From Streptomyces venezuelae (GTDB lineage Bacteria; Actinomycetota; Actinomycetes; Streptomycetales; Streptomycetaceae), in NCBI RefSeq assembly GCF_008642295.1, contig NZ_CP029190.1, positions 3,765,501-3,829,500 of the forward strand: a stretch of DNA of 64,000 nt, read 5' to 3'. Of this stretch, positions 1-8,370 are shown piece after piece (position 1 is the stretch's first letter; each line of letters starts with the position of its first letter). A program made the position numbers and the translations under genes. Below the pieces are notes generated by a model. The model was not told the DNA's origin, did no database searches, and worked only from the letters and a program-made list of their open reading frames with translations.

Positions 1-76
1 AGACCTCGGCCATGCCACCGCGGCCGAGCACGTGGCTCAGCTCGTACCGGCCGCCGAGGCGACGCGGCTCTTCCAT
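1..76 (-). CDS. Ser/Thr protein kinase, PknB-like, N-terminal fragment
   Basis: Only the first 25 codons lie in the window; the gene continues past the left edge. They read MEEPRRLGGRYELSHVLGRG and then GMAEV, the glycine-rich ATP loop of bacterial eukaryotic-type kinases. A GGAAG ribosome site sits 5 nt before the ATG. The gene follows pbpA by 144 bp on the same strand. In actinobacteria the fhaA-fhaB-pstP-ftsW/rodA-pbpA operon ends with PknA/PknB, so the full protein is probably the PASTA-containing PknB-type kinase, but the domains that would prove it are outside the window. Confidence 0.85.
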   Translation of the reverse strand, partial: MEEPRRLGGRYELSHVLGRGGMAEV

Positions 77-220
77 AACTTCCAGCCCTCTCCGTCAGTC
101 CCGACCGCACCCGTGTGTGGTCCGGCGGTGTGCTGTTCGCGCAAAGGCTACCGGCCGATCGTGGGAGATCGGTTCGTGACCACAGGCCGATACCGGACCG
201 GTACCGACTGTGCCGGTCGG

Positions 221-1681
221 TCAGCCCTGGCTCTTGATGACCGCCTCCATGACAGCCTTCGCGACGGGGGCGGCCAGGCCGCCACCGCTGATGTCCTCGC
301 GGTCGGCCGAGCTGTCCTCGATGACCACGGCGACCGCGACCGGGGAGCCCTTGTCCGTCTTGGCATACGAGATGAACCAGGCGTACGGCTTCTTGGAGTT
401 CTTCTCGCCGTGCTGGGCGGTACCGGTCTTGCCGCCGACGGTCACGCCGTCGATCCGGGCCTTCTTGCCGCTGCCGTTCTCCACGACGTTGACCATCATC
501 GCCTGGAGCTTCTGGGCGTTCTCGGCGGACATCGGCCGGCTCATCTCCTCCGGCTTGTGCTTCTCGACGGTGTCCGCGTTCGGCGCGGTGAGCTGGTCCA
601 CCATGTACGGCTTCATCAGCTTGCCGTCGTTGGCGACGGCGGCTGCGACCATGGCCATCTGGAGCGGGGTGGCCGCGGTGTTGAACTGGCCGATGGAGCT
701 GAGGGCGTTGCCGTCCTTGCTCATGTTCTTGTCGTAGACGCTGGCGAAGGCGCGGACCGGGGTGTCGATCTTGTCGTCGTTGAAGCCGAACTTCTCCGCG
801 GTCTCCACCATCTTGTCGCGGGTGACCTTGTCGCCGAGGTTGGCGAAGACGGAGTTGCAGGAGATCCGCATGGCCTCGTTGAGGCTGGCCTCCTTGCAGC
901 CGCCGGAGTGGTTCTTCATCTCCGTCTTGGTGCCCGGGAGGAAGTACGGCTCGGGGGTGTCCGTCTTGGCGTCGATCTCGGTGACCACACCGTGCTCGAG
1001 GGCAGCCGCGGCGGTGACGACCTTGAAGGTGGAGCCGGGCGGGTAGGTCTCCCGGATGGCCCGGTTGACCAGCTTCTTGTCCGCGCCGTCCTTCAGCTCG
1101 ACCCAGGCCTTCTCGTCGGCCTTGGAGTTGCCGGCGAAGGACGAGGGGTCGTACGAGGGCGTGGAGACCAGGGCGAGGATGGCGCCGGTGCGCGGGTCGA
1201 TCGCGGCGACCGCGCCCTTGCGGTTGCCGAGCTTCTCGAAGCCGGCCTTCTGTGCGGCGGCGTTCAGGGTGGTGACCACATGGCCGCCCTGCTTCTTCTC
1301 GCCGGTGAACATGCCGATGGTGCGGTCGAAGAACAGCCGGTCGTCGTTGCCGGTGAGGATGCTGTCCTCGAGGGATTCGAGCTGGTTGGAGCCGAAGGCC
1401 TGGGAGGCGTACCCGGTGACGGGGGCCCACATCGGGCCGTTCACATAGGTGCGCTTGTACTTGTAGTCGCTGCCGTCGGTGACCGCGGAACCGGTGATCG
1501 GTTCGCCCTGGACGATGATGTTGCCGCGTTCCTGGGCGTACTGGGCGATCTGGACCCGGCGGTTCTCCTTGCGGGTGGAGAGCTCCTCGGCCTGGACGTA
1601 CTGGAGCCAGTTGGTACGGATCAGCAGCGCGAGGATGAGCAGCCCGCAGAAGATCGAGATGCGGCGCAGGGGCTTGTTCAT
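221..1681 (-). CDS. pbpA: Class B penicillin-binding protein (PbpA/FtsI family)
   Basis: Membrane-anchored D,D-transpeptidase of 486 residues that cross-links peptidoglycan stem peptides, probably working with the SEDS glycosyltransferase encoded just upstream. One N-terminal membrane helix lies at about residues 8-28, followed by the PBP dimerisation region. The three penicillin-binding motifs are all present: STFK with nucleophile Ser217, SCN at 274, and KTGT at 418. The start is ATG at 1681, which overlaps the stop of the upstream gene by 4 bp (ATGA), so the two are translationally coupled. Length and context fit PbpA of the actinobacterial pknAB operon rather than the larger division PBP FtsI of the dcw cluster. 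Confidence 0.95.
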   Translation of the reverse strand: MNKPLRRISIFCGLLILALLIRTNWLQYVQAEELSTRKENRRVQIAQYAQERGNIIVQGEPITGSAVTDGSDYKYKRTYVNGPMWAPVTGYASQAFGSNQLESLEDSILTGNDDRLFFDRTIGMFTGEKKQGGHVVTTLNAAAQKAGFEKLGNRKGAVAAIDPRTGAILALVSTPSYDPSSFAGNSKADEKAWVELKDGADKKLVNRAIRETYPPGSTFKVVTAAAALEHGVVTEIDAKTDTPEPYFLPGTKTEMKNHSGGCKEASLNEAMRISCNSVFANLGDKVTRDKMVETAEKFGFNDDKIDTPVRAFASVYDKNMSKDGNALSSIGQFNTAATPLQMAMVAAAVANDGKLMKPYMVDQLTAPNADTVEKHKPEEMSRPMSAENAQKLQAMMVNVVENGSGKKARIDGVTVGGKTGTAQHGEKNSKKPYAWFISYAKTDKGSPVAVAVVIEDSSADREDISGGGLAAPVAKAVMEAVIKSQG

Positions 1682-3114
1682 GACGGGCGGACCACCTGGG
1701 TCATCTCGGAGTCGGGGGACGGTGCGGGGGCCGGGGCGGGGCGGCGTGCGGTGTCGCTGATCCGGATGAGGATGCCGATGAGGGCCCAGTTGGCGAGGAC
1801 GGAGGAACCGCCGGACGCGAGGAAGGGCATCGTCATGCCGGTGAGGGGGATGAGGCCCATCACACCACCGGCGACGACGAAGATCTGGAGGGCGAAGGCC
1901 CCGGAGAGACCGATGGCGAAGAGCTTGCCGAAGGGGTCCCGGGCGGCCAGGGCGGTGCGGACACCACGCTCGATGATCAGGCCGTAGACCATCAGGAAGG
2001 CCATGACCCCGGCGAGGCCGAGTTCCTCGCCGACGGTGGAGAAGATGAAGTCCGAGTTGGCCGCGAAGCCGATCAGGTCGGAGTTGCCCTGGCCCCACCC
2101 GGCGCCGAGGACGCCACCGGAGCCGAAGCTCATGATCGACTGGGCGATCTGCTCGCAGGCGCCGGCGTCCAGGCCGCCGCGCTCCCAGCAGCCGAAGGGG
2201 TCCGTCCAGGCGGCGACACGGGCGCCGACGTGACCGGAGAAGGAGGCGACCACCACGGCACCGCCGACGGACATCAGCAGACCGATCACGATCCAGCTGG
2301 TCCGCTCGGTGGCCACGTACAGCATGATCACGAACATGCCGAAGAACAGCAGCGAGGTGCCGAGGTCGTTCTCGAAGATCAGGATGAGCAGGCTCATCGC
2401 CCAGATCATCAGGATCGGACCGAGGTCGCGTCCGCGCGGCAGGTAGAGGCCCATGAAGCGGCGGGAGGCCAGGGCCAGGGCATCGCGCTTGACCATCAGG
2501 TAGCCGGCGAAGAAGACCGCGAGGACGATCTTCGCGAATTCGCCGGGCTGGATGGAGAAGCCGCCGACCCGGATCCAGATCTTGGCGCCGAAGACGTCGG
2601 CGCCGAGGCCGGGGACGATCGGCAGGATCAGCAGGACCAGGGCGACGGCCATCGAGATGTACGTGAACCGCTGCAGGGTGCGGTGGTCCTTGAGGACCAG
2701 CAGCACGCCGCAGAACAGGGCGATGCCCAGGGCGGTGTAGATCATCTGGTTCGGCGCGGACTCGGAGAAGCCCCCGTAGGCCCGCTTGGCCAGGTTCTGC
2801 AGGCGCACCGACTGGTCCAGGCGCCAGATCAGCACCAGGCCGAGACCGTTGAGCAGGATGCCGAGGGGCAGCAGCAGGGGGTCGGCGTACTTGGCGAAGC
2901 GGCGTACGACGAGATGGGCGATGCCGGCCACGACCGCGAGGGCCAGGCCGTAGACGACCATGCCCGGGGGCAGCTTGCCGTCGATGGCGAGGCCCACGTT
3001 GGCGTAGGCGAAGATCGGGATGACCACGGCGAACCCGAGCAGCATCAGCTCGGTGTTGCGCCTGCTCGGCAGCTCGATGGCGCCGATGGTGGTCGTGTTG
3101 GTGACAACGCTCAT
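1678..3114 (-). CDS. SEDS-family peptidoglycan glycosyltransferase (FtsW/RodA-like)
   Basis: Polytopic membrane protein of 478 residues with about ten or more hydrophobic helices, from LMLLGFAVVIPIFAY near the N-terminus to the final ANWALIGILIRIS helix. SEDS landmarks are visible, such as the FSIQPGEFAKI loop, the ENDLGTSLLFF stretch and the FIFSTVGEELG segment. SEDS proteins polymerise lipid II into glycan strands together with a cognate class B PBP, here the coupled pbpA. It could serve elongation (RodA) or sporulation septation (FtsW); the sequence alone does not decide, so no symbol is given. Confidence 0.93.
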   Translation of the reverse strand: MSVVTNTTTIGAIELPSRRNTELMLLGFAVVIPIFAYANVGLAIDGKLPPGMVVYGLALAVVAGIAHLVVRRFAKYADPLLLPLGILLNGLGLVLIWRLDQSVRLQNLAKRAYGGFSESAPNQMIYTALGIALFCGVLLVLKDHRTLQRFTYISMAVALVLLILPIVPGLGADVFGAKIWIRVGGFSIQPGEFAKIVLAVFFAGYLMVKRDALALASRRFMGLYLPRGRDLGPILMIWAMSLLILIFENDLGTSLLFFGMFVIMLYVATERTSWIVIGLLMSVGGAVVVASFSGHVGARVAAWTDPFGCWERGGLDAGACEQIAQSIMSFGSGGVLGAGWGQGNSDLIGFAANSDFIFSTVGEELGLAGVMAFLMVYGLIIERGVRTALAARDPFGKLFAIGLSGAFALQIFVVAGGVMGLIPLTGMTMPFLASGGSSVLANWALIGILIRISDTARRPAPAPAPSPDSEMTQVVRPS

Positions 3115-3158
3115 GGTGTGACGGGCCCCCTGATGCCCGCGTGTGACTGCCGCTGCTG

Positions 3159-4628
3159 CTACTGCTTACCGCACAGACTGACCAGCTTCTGCTCCTCGGG
3201 AGTCAGTGCGCTGTCGGCGGGCGGAGTCTGGTTGGCCGCCTCTGCGGTGCGGCGGATTTCGTCCTTCTTGCAGGCGGAGACCTGGGTGGAGAGCTCGTCG
3301 ACCTTCTGGCGGGCACCCTCGAGGCTGCTCTCGCTGATGGATTCCTCGACGAGCTTCTTCTTGAACGGCGGCAGGTACTTCAGTTCGATGTCGGTGCGGT
3401 CGGTCTGCACCTCGGACAGCTTGATGGGGCCGAGGTTCTGGTTGATGCCGCGGTAGAGCGCGACGTGCTCGTCCTTGACCCCGACGAAGTACTGGGTCTG
3501 GGTCCAGCGCCAGCCGGCGTACAGACCGCCGCCGAGAACGCCGAGGACGAGCAGCAGGATCAGGGTGCGGCCGACCCAGCGGGTGCCTTTGCTGCGGCGC
3601 CTGCGGGGGTGGTCGTACGAGTCCTCGTACGCGGCGTCGTCGGCGTACGGGTCGGGTTCGCCGAAGCTTCCGTAGCCGCCGCCGCTGCCGTAGCCGCCGT
3701 CGGGGGAGCCGTAGCCGGGGGCCTCGCCGCTGCCGGGCGGGCCGAAGGCGCCGCCGGGCGGAGGGGCCTGGCGGCCGAGGCCGGAGGCGCGGCCCGCCGG
3801 GGTCTGCATGGCGTTGCCGCCGTCGAAGAGCTGGTGCTGGTTCTCGGCGACCGCGCCGACGACGACCGGGGTGTCGTTCAGCTGGGCGGCGAGGGTGTCG
3901 CCGCTGTCGGTGTCGAGGACATCGGCGACGATGCAGGTGATGTTGTCGGGTCCGCCGCCGCGCAGGGCGAGCTGGATCAGGGCCTGCACGGTCTCGTGCG
4001 GGCCGTGGTAGTCGGCGAGGGTCTCTTCCAGGGTCTGGTGGGAGACGACGCCGGAGAGCCCGTCGGAGCAGATCAGGTACCGGTCGCCGGCCCGGACCTC
4101 GCGGATGGAGAGATCGGGTTCGACGTGTTCGCCGCTGCCCAGGGCGCGCATCAGCAGGGAGCGCTGCGGGTGGGTGGTGGCTTCCTCTTCGGTGATGCGG
4201 CCTTCGTCGACGAGGCGCTGCACCCAGGTGTGGTCCTGGGTGATCTGGGTGAGGACGCCGTCGCGGAGCAGGTAGGCGCGGGAGTCTCCGACATGGACCA
4301 GACCGAGCCGCTGGCCCGTCCACAGCAGGGCGGTCAGGGTGGTGCCCATGCCTTCGAGCTGTGGATCGTCCTCGACCATGACGCGCAGGACGTCGTTGGC
4401 GCGCTGCACGGCGATGCCGAGGGAGGTGAGGATGTCGGAGCCGGGGACGTCGTCGTCGAGCTGGACGAGGTTCGAGATCACCTCGGAGGACGCGACCTCG
4501 CCGGCCGCCTGGCCGCCCATGCCGTCGGCGATCGCGAGGAGACGGGGGCCGGCGTAGCCGGAGTCTTCGTTCCCCTCACGGATCATGCCCTTGTGCGAAC
4601 CGGCGGCGAACCGCAGGGACAGACTCAT
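3159..4628 (-). CDS. pstP: PP2C-family Ser/Thr protein phosphatase PstP
   Basis: 489-residue membrane-anchored phosphatase that removes phosphate from Ser/Thr kinases and their targets. The N-terminal PP2C domain (about 1-240) carries the metal-binding motifs EGNEDSGY, ADGMGG, GDSRAYLL, CSDGLSG and GPDNIT. A Gly/Pro/Tyr-rich linker follows, with one membrane helix near residues 365-385 (TLILLLVLGVLGGGL) and an extracytoplasmic tail. The start MSLSLRF is chosen because the PP2C fold begins there; a longer in-frame reading to 4688 adds 20 residues unlike the family. It sits between fhaB and the SEDS gene, the classic location of the phosphatase that opposes PknA/PknB. Confidence 0.93.
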   Translation of the reverse strand: MSLSLRFAAGSHKGMIREGNEDSGYAGPRLLAIADGMGGQAAGEVASSEVISNLVQLDDDVPGSDILTSLGIAVQRANDVLRVMVEDDPQLEGMGTTLTALLWTGQRLGLVHVGDSRAYLLRDGVLTQITQDHTWVQRLVDEGRITEEEATTHPQRSLLMRALGSGEHVEPDLSIREVRAGDRYLICSDGLSGVVSHQTLEETLADYHGPHETVQALIQLALRGGGPDNITCIVADVLDTDSGDTLAAQLNDTPVVVGAVAENQHQLFDGGNAMQTPAGRASGLGRQAPPPGGAFGPPGSGEAPGYGSPDGGYGSGGGYGSFGEPDPYADDAAYEDSYDHPRRRRSKGTRWVGRTLILLLVLGVLGGGLYAGWRWTQTQYFVGVKDEHVALYRGINQNLGPIKLSEVQTDRTDIELKYLPPFKKKLVEESISESSLEGARQKVDELSTQVSACKKDEIRRTAEAANQTPPADSALTPEEQKLVSLCGKQ

Positions 4629-4781
4629 GGGCACCTGCCCTGTCGACGCTGACTCCGGGTACAACCGGTCTCGAGCCACACTGCCCACCCTCCGGTCGGG
4701 AGCGCGCGCGGGGCCGGGTGCCCGGTGCTACCGGGGGTTCGGCCCGCTGCGGCTCGCTCGCTCCGCTCGCTCATTCTCGTA

Positions 4782-5291
4782 CTACTTCCGCAGCTCGATG
4801 ACGGTCTTGCCGATGCGGATCGGGGCGCCCGGCGGAATGGGCGTCGGGGCGGTGAGGCGGGTCCGGTCGAGATACGTGCCGTTGGTGGACCCGAGATCCT
4901 CGACGATCCACTGGCCGTCACGGTCGGGGTAGATCCTGGCATGCCGGCTGGAGGCGTAGTCGTCGTCCAGCACGATCGTCGAGTCGTGGGCGCGGCCGAG
5001 GGTGATGGTCTGGCCCGCGAGGGTGACCGTGGTGCCCGTGAGGGTGCCTTCGGAGACGACGAGCTTGGTGGGGGCGCCGCGGCGCTGCCGCTGCTGCGGG
5101 GGCGCGGCTGCCTGCCGGCCGCCCTGCGCCGCCTGGGCGCGGGTGTCCGCGCCGCCGCCGCGGCGGGAGCCGCGCTGGGTCACCCGGGTCCCGAAGAGAT
5201 CGCTGCGGATGACCTGGACGGCCACGATGACGAACAGCCACAGAACGGCCAGGAAACCCAACCGCATGACCGTAAGGGTCAGCTCTGACAT
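4782..5291 (-). CDS. fhaB: FHA-domain membrane protein FhaB
   Basis: 169 residues. An N-terminal helix (LGFLAVLWLFVIVAVQVI) is followed by a basic, Ala/Gly-rich linker and a C-terminal FHA domain from about residue 85, with the signatures LGRAHDS, SSRHARIY and LGSTNGTYLD. FHA domains bind phosphothreonine, so this is a likely reader of marks written by the operon's kinase; in mycobacteria the equivalent protein FhaB/FipA links PknA/B signalling to the divisome. It starts 10 bp after fhaA ends. A 153-bp spacer separates it from pstP. Confidence 0.93.
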   Translation of the reverse strand: MSELTLTVMRLGFLAVLWLFVIVAVQVIRSDLFGTRVTQRGSRRGGGADTRAQAAQGGRQAAAPPQQRQRRGAPTKLVVSEGTLTGTTVTLAGQTITLGRAHDSTIVLDDDYASSRHARIYPDRDGQWIVEDLGSTNGTYLDRTRLTAPTPIPPGAPIRIGKTVIELRK

Positions 5292-5301
5292 TGCCCCCGC
5301 T

Positions 5302-6120
5302 TCACCCTTCGGCTTGCCGGTAAATGATGGTGGTGCTGCCCACGACGATCCGCGAGCCGTCGCGGAGCGTAGCGCGGGTGGTGTGCTGCCCGTCCACCAC
5401 GATGCCGTTGGTGGACCCGAGATCCTGGATCGTCGAGGGCGTTCCGGTCCGGATCTCACAGTGCCGGCGGGAGACGCCGGGGTCGTCGATCCGCACGTCG
5501 GCTTCGGTGCTGCGGCCGAGTACGAGCGTCGGGCGCGAGATCTGGTGGCGGGTGCCGTTGATCTCGATCCAGCGGCGCGTGCCCGCGCCGCCGGTGGGTA
5601 CGGGGGCCGGTCCGGTGGGACCGGGGCGGCGCTGCGGGGCGCCGGGCGGCGGCGCGCTGGGCATGGGCGGCGCGACGACCGGGGGGTAGCCGTAGCCGCC
5701 GGGAGCGCCCTGGGCGGGCTGCTGGGGCTGCTGCGGCTGGGAGGTGGAGGAGGCGAGGGTGCGGCTGCGGACCCGGTAGAGGCCGGTGTCGAGGTCCTCG
5801 GCCTTTTCGAGGTGGACCTTGATGGGGCCCATGAAGGTGTAGCGCTGCTGCTTGGCGTAGTCGCGGACCAGGCCGGCGAGCTCGTCGCCGAGCTGGCCGG
5901 AGTACGGGCTCAGGCGCTCGTAGTCACCGGCGGACAGCTCCACGATGAAGTCGTTGGGTACGACGGTCCGCTCGCGGTTCCAGATGGTCGCGTTGTTGTC
6001 GCACTCGCGCTGCAGTGCGCCGGCGATCTCGACGGGCTGCACCTCGGACTTGAACACCTTGGCGAAGGTGCCGTTCACCAGACCTTCGAGTCGCTGTTCA
6101 AACCTCTTCAGGACTCCCAT
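5302..6120 (-). CDS. fhaA: FhaA: DUF3662 plus FHA-domain protein
   Basis: 272-residue cytoplasmic protein. Residues 1-115 form the DUF3662 domain (starting MGVLKRFEQRLEGLVNGTFA), a Pro/Gly/Gln-rich linker follows, and the last 90 residues are an FHA domain with LVLGRSTEAD, VSRRHCEI and LGSTNGIVVD. FhaA of mycobacteria binds phosphorylated MurJ/MviN and restrains wall synthesis, so the same phosphothreonine-reading role is inferred here. It is the first gene of the minus-strand operon; the ATG is preceded by a strong GGAGGAGG ribosome site. Confidence 0.93.
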   Translation of the reverse strand: MGVLKRFEQRLEGLVNGTFAKVFKSEVQPVEIAGALQRECDNNATIWNRERTVVPNDFIVELSAGDYERLSPYSGQLGDELAGLVRDYAKQQRYTFMGPIKVHLEKAEDLDTGLYRVRSRTLASSTSQPQQPQQPAQGAPGGYGYPPVVAPPMPSAPPPGAPQRRPGPTGPAPVPTGGAGTRRWIEINGTRHQISRPTLVLGRSTEADVRIDDPGVSRRHCEIRTGTPSTIQDLGSTNGIVVDGQHTTRATLRDGSRIVVGSTTIIYRQAEG

Positions 6121-6424
6121 GGGGCACCTCCTCCGTTGATGTCGCCCTGTACTGCTTACTGATCGTATCCACGCGTGGGGGATTCGGCTGGTTCCCCTCG
6201 TGGCCCGTGGTGAGGAGTGTTGCTCCTCACTAGGGATCGTAGGGGTGGCCCAGGGACAGTGTCCCGCACCCGGCGGGGAGTGCGGGAGGGCACTCCGGAC
6301 GGGTCTTCGCCGGACCGCCCGCTGCGGCCGGGAAAGCGATTTCAATCCGCCCTGTCTGACGTGCTAATGTTCCGGTGTCGCCAGGGGAACGGCCCGAAAG
6401 GGAAGCACCACTGGGACGCTGCTC
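6121..6424. other. Intergenic region between fhaA and tRNA-Leu
   Basis: No gene of its own. Going left it must hold the promoter of the fhaA operon; on the minus strand TACGAT lies about 50 nt upstream of the fhaA ATG and is a possible -10. A perfect hairpin GGAGTGC / GCACTCC with a 6-nt loop lies at 6277-6296; no function can be assigned. The right end carries the probable tRNA promoter. Confidence 0.6.
6341..6370 (+). promoter_or_regulatory. Probable promoter of tRNA-Leu
   Basis: TTCAAT at 6341-6346 and TAATGT at 6365-6370 are spaced by 18 nt and lie about 55 nt before the mature tRNA 5' end, a reasonable vegetative-sigma arrangement for a short 5' leader. This is a match by eye only. Confidence 0.4.
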
Positions 6425-6507
6425 GGGCGAGTGGCGGAACGGCAGACGCGCTGGCTTCAGGTGCCAGTGTCCTTCGGGACGTGGGGGTTCAAATCCCCCC
6501 TCGCCCA
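6425..6507 (+). tRNA. tRNA-Leu (anticodon CAG)
   Basis: Class II tRNA with a long variable arm. The acceptor arms GGGCGAG (6425-6431) and CTCGCCC (6500-6506) pair fully and are followed by discriminator A. The anticodon stem CTGGC/GCCAG encloses loop TTCAGGT with anticodon CAG at 6458-6460, which reads CUG. The variable arm TGTCCTTCGGGACG and T-arm GGGGG TTCAAAT CCCCC follow. The 3' CCA is not encoded. It stands alone and is followed directly by a terminator. Confidence 0.96.
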
Positions 6508-6513
6508 CAGATT

Positions 6514-6549
6514 GAACCCCCGATTCGGAGAGATCCGGATCGGGGGTTC
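6514..6549 (+). terminator. Rho-independent terminator of tRNA-Leu
   Basis: A 15-bp inverted repeat, GAACCCCCGATTCGG paired with CCGGATCGGGGGTTC around a 6-nt loop, with one G-U pair. It begins 7 nt after the tRNA and is followed by the T-rich stretch TTCGTTGTGTT. Confidence 0.9.
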
Positions 6550-6675
6550 TTCGTTGTGTTGTCGGTCTCTTCTGTCTCTTCGGCTTCCTCGGTCGGCTCT
6601 TGGGCTTTTCGGCTTCGCGACTTTCGTCGGCGGGTGCGCGACGAAAGAGGGGTGATGGGCGGCCGGGACGTTGCC

Positions 6676-6681
6676 TAGGGT
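6676..6681 (+). promoter_or_regulatory. -10 element of leaderless histidine kinase gene
   Basis: TAGGGT ends 7 nt before the GTG at 6689. No ribosome site lies between, so transcription probably starts at the GTG itself. This supports GTG 6689 over the upstream TTG at 6671, which would lie upstream of this -10. Confidence 0.5.
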
Positions 6682-6688
6682 CGGGCGG

Positions 6689-8368
6689 GTGGATGTGACG
6701 GTGAGGGCGCGGGCGCGGGCCGGCTGGGAGTGGCTGAAGGGTCCGGAGCCTTGGACCCGGCGGGCCGTGGCCGGGGACCTGGTCGCTGCGGCGGTCCTGG
6801 TGCTGATCGGGTTCGGGATCGAGGAACTCGACAACGGCAGCGGGCTGCGCGAGGCGGCGAGCGCGGTGACGGTGGTCACACTGGTGTTGCTGCGGCGGCG
6901 GATGCCGGCCGGGACGCTGGTGGCCGGGTCGGCGCTGGGCGGGGTACTGCCCGGGGCGGCGCTGGTGACCATACTGCTGGGCTGGTCGGCAGGCCGCCGG
7001 ATCGTGGGCGCCTGGCGGGCCGTGGCGGTGTTCGCGCTCTGCTTCCTGCTGTACGTCGGGCTGTCGGTGGCGGTGGAGTGGTCGCAGCAGCGCCCGCTGC
7101 TGCTGATCGCGTTCACCACGCTGATGTACCTGGCGACGGTGGTCACCCCGGGTCTGGCCAGCCGGTACTGGTCGCAGCGGCGGACCCTGCTGCACGCGCT
7201 GCAGGAGCGCAACGACCGGCTGCTGCGGGAGCGGGCGATGGTGGCGGGGCAGGCGCGGCTGCTGGAACGGCAGCGGATCGCCCAGGACATGCACGACAGC
7301 CTCGGGCACCAGCTCGCGCTGATCTCGGTGCACACCGGGGCGTTGGAGGTGGACCCGAAGCTGACGGATCGTCAGCGCGAGGCGGTGGGAGTGCTGCGCC
7401 AGGCCTCGGTGTCGGCGATGCACGAGCTGCGCGAGGTGGTCGGCATCCTCCGGGACGGCGTGGAGGCGCCGCTGCGGGAGGAAGAGCAGGTGGCCCGGGG
7501 GGTCGCCGGCATCGAGGGGGTGGTGGCGGCTGCGCGGGCGGCGGGCACCCCGGTGGAGCTGCGCACGGTGGGCGAGCCGCGGCAGTTGGCCCCGGCCTGC
7601 GACCACGCGGCGTACCGGATCGTGCAGGAGGCGCTGACCAACGCGTACAAGCACGCGCCGGGGGCGGCGATTTCGGTGGAGCTGCGGTACGAGGACGACT
7701 CGCTGGTGGTGGAGATCGCCAACGGCCCGGCGGCCGGTCCGGGCCCCGGCGAGGTGGTGTCCGGCGGGCAGGGCCTGACCGGGCTGCGGGAGCGGGCCCG
7801 GCTGGTCGGCGGGATGGTGCACGCGGGGGCGGTGGACGGCGGCGGGTTCCGGGTGGCGGGCGTCCTTCCGTACGGGGCCGAGCCGGCCGGCGGGCCGGCG
7901 CTGCCGGGGGCCGCGGACGACTTCGGCCGGCCGGTGCTGCCGCCGGGGGCGCCGCCGATGGACTGGGCGGCGGTGGACCGGGAACTGGTGGGCGGCCGGA
8001 GCCGGTCCGGCGGGATCGCCCTGGGCTGCGGCATCGCCTTTGCGGCCGTGGTGCTGCTGGTGATCGTGGTCGGGGCAGGAGTGGCCCTGATGATCTCCTC
8101 GGTCACCAAGGGGATGATCGACCGCTCCGAGTACGACGCGATCGCCGTGGGCACCGCGGAGCAGGAGGTGCGGGACCGGCTGCCCAGCGGGGACAGCGTG
8201 TTCGTGGAGGGGCTGGAGAAGGGCGGCCCGCCGCGGCCGGCGGGCGCGAGCTGCCTGGTGCTGATGTCCACCGAGACGGGTGACAGCCTGGAGGACGAGC
8301 CGGTGTTCCGGTTCTGCTTCAAGGACGGCAGGCTCGTCGAGAAGCAGGCGTACGAGATCAGGCGGTAG
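6689..8368 (+). CDS. NarL-type sensor histidine kinase with extra C-terminal membrane anchor
   Basis: 559 residues. About five membrane helices (residues 28-170) come first, then a HisKA_3 dimerisation domain whose H-box DMHDSLGHQ places the phosphorylated histidine at His202. A HATPase_c domain follows, with N-box EALTNAYKHAPG and G-box GGQGLTGLRERARLVGG. Unusually the protein does not end there: a Pro/Gly-rich linker, a further hydrophobic helix (GCGIAFAAVVLLVIVVGAGV) and a 90-residue tail follow, probably outside the cell. The tail motif AVGTAEQEVRDRLPSGDSV resembles the SmpA/BLIP-like repeat by eye. The partner regulator starts 2 bp downstream. The signal is unknown. Confidence 0.9.
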   Translation: MDVTVRARARAGWEWLKGPEPWTRRAVAGDLVAAAVLVLIGFGIEELDNGSGLREAASAVTVVTLVLLRRRMPAGTLVAGSALGGVLPGAALVTILLGWSAGRRIVGAWRAVAVFALCFLLYVGLSVAVEWSQQRPLLLIAFTTLMYLATVVTPGLASRYWSQRRTLLHALQERNDRLLRERAMVAGQARLLERQRIAQDMHDSLGHQLALISVHTGALEVDPKLTDRQREAVGVLRQASVSAMHELREVVGILRDGVEAPLREEEQVARGVAGIEGVVAAARAAGTPVELRTVGEPRQLAPACDHAAYRIVQEALTNAYKHAPGAAISVELRYEDDSLVVEIANGPAAGPGPGEVVSGGQGLTGLRERARLVGGMVHAGAVDGGGFRVAGVLPYGAEPAGGPALPGAADDFGRPVLPPGAPPMDWAAVDRELVGGRSRSGGIALGCGIAFAAVVLLVIVVGAGVALMISSVTKGMIDRSEYDAIAVGTAEQEVRDRLPSGDSVFVEGLEKGGPPRPAGASCLVLMSTETGDSLEDEPVFRFCFKDGRLVEKQAYEIRR

Positions 8369-8370
8369 AC

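Noticed and set aside
4629..4781. Small gene between fhaB and pstP
   Set aside because: Short frames there have no start with a ribosome site and no similarity; the region contains only short GCTCGCTC-type repeats.
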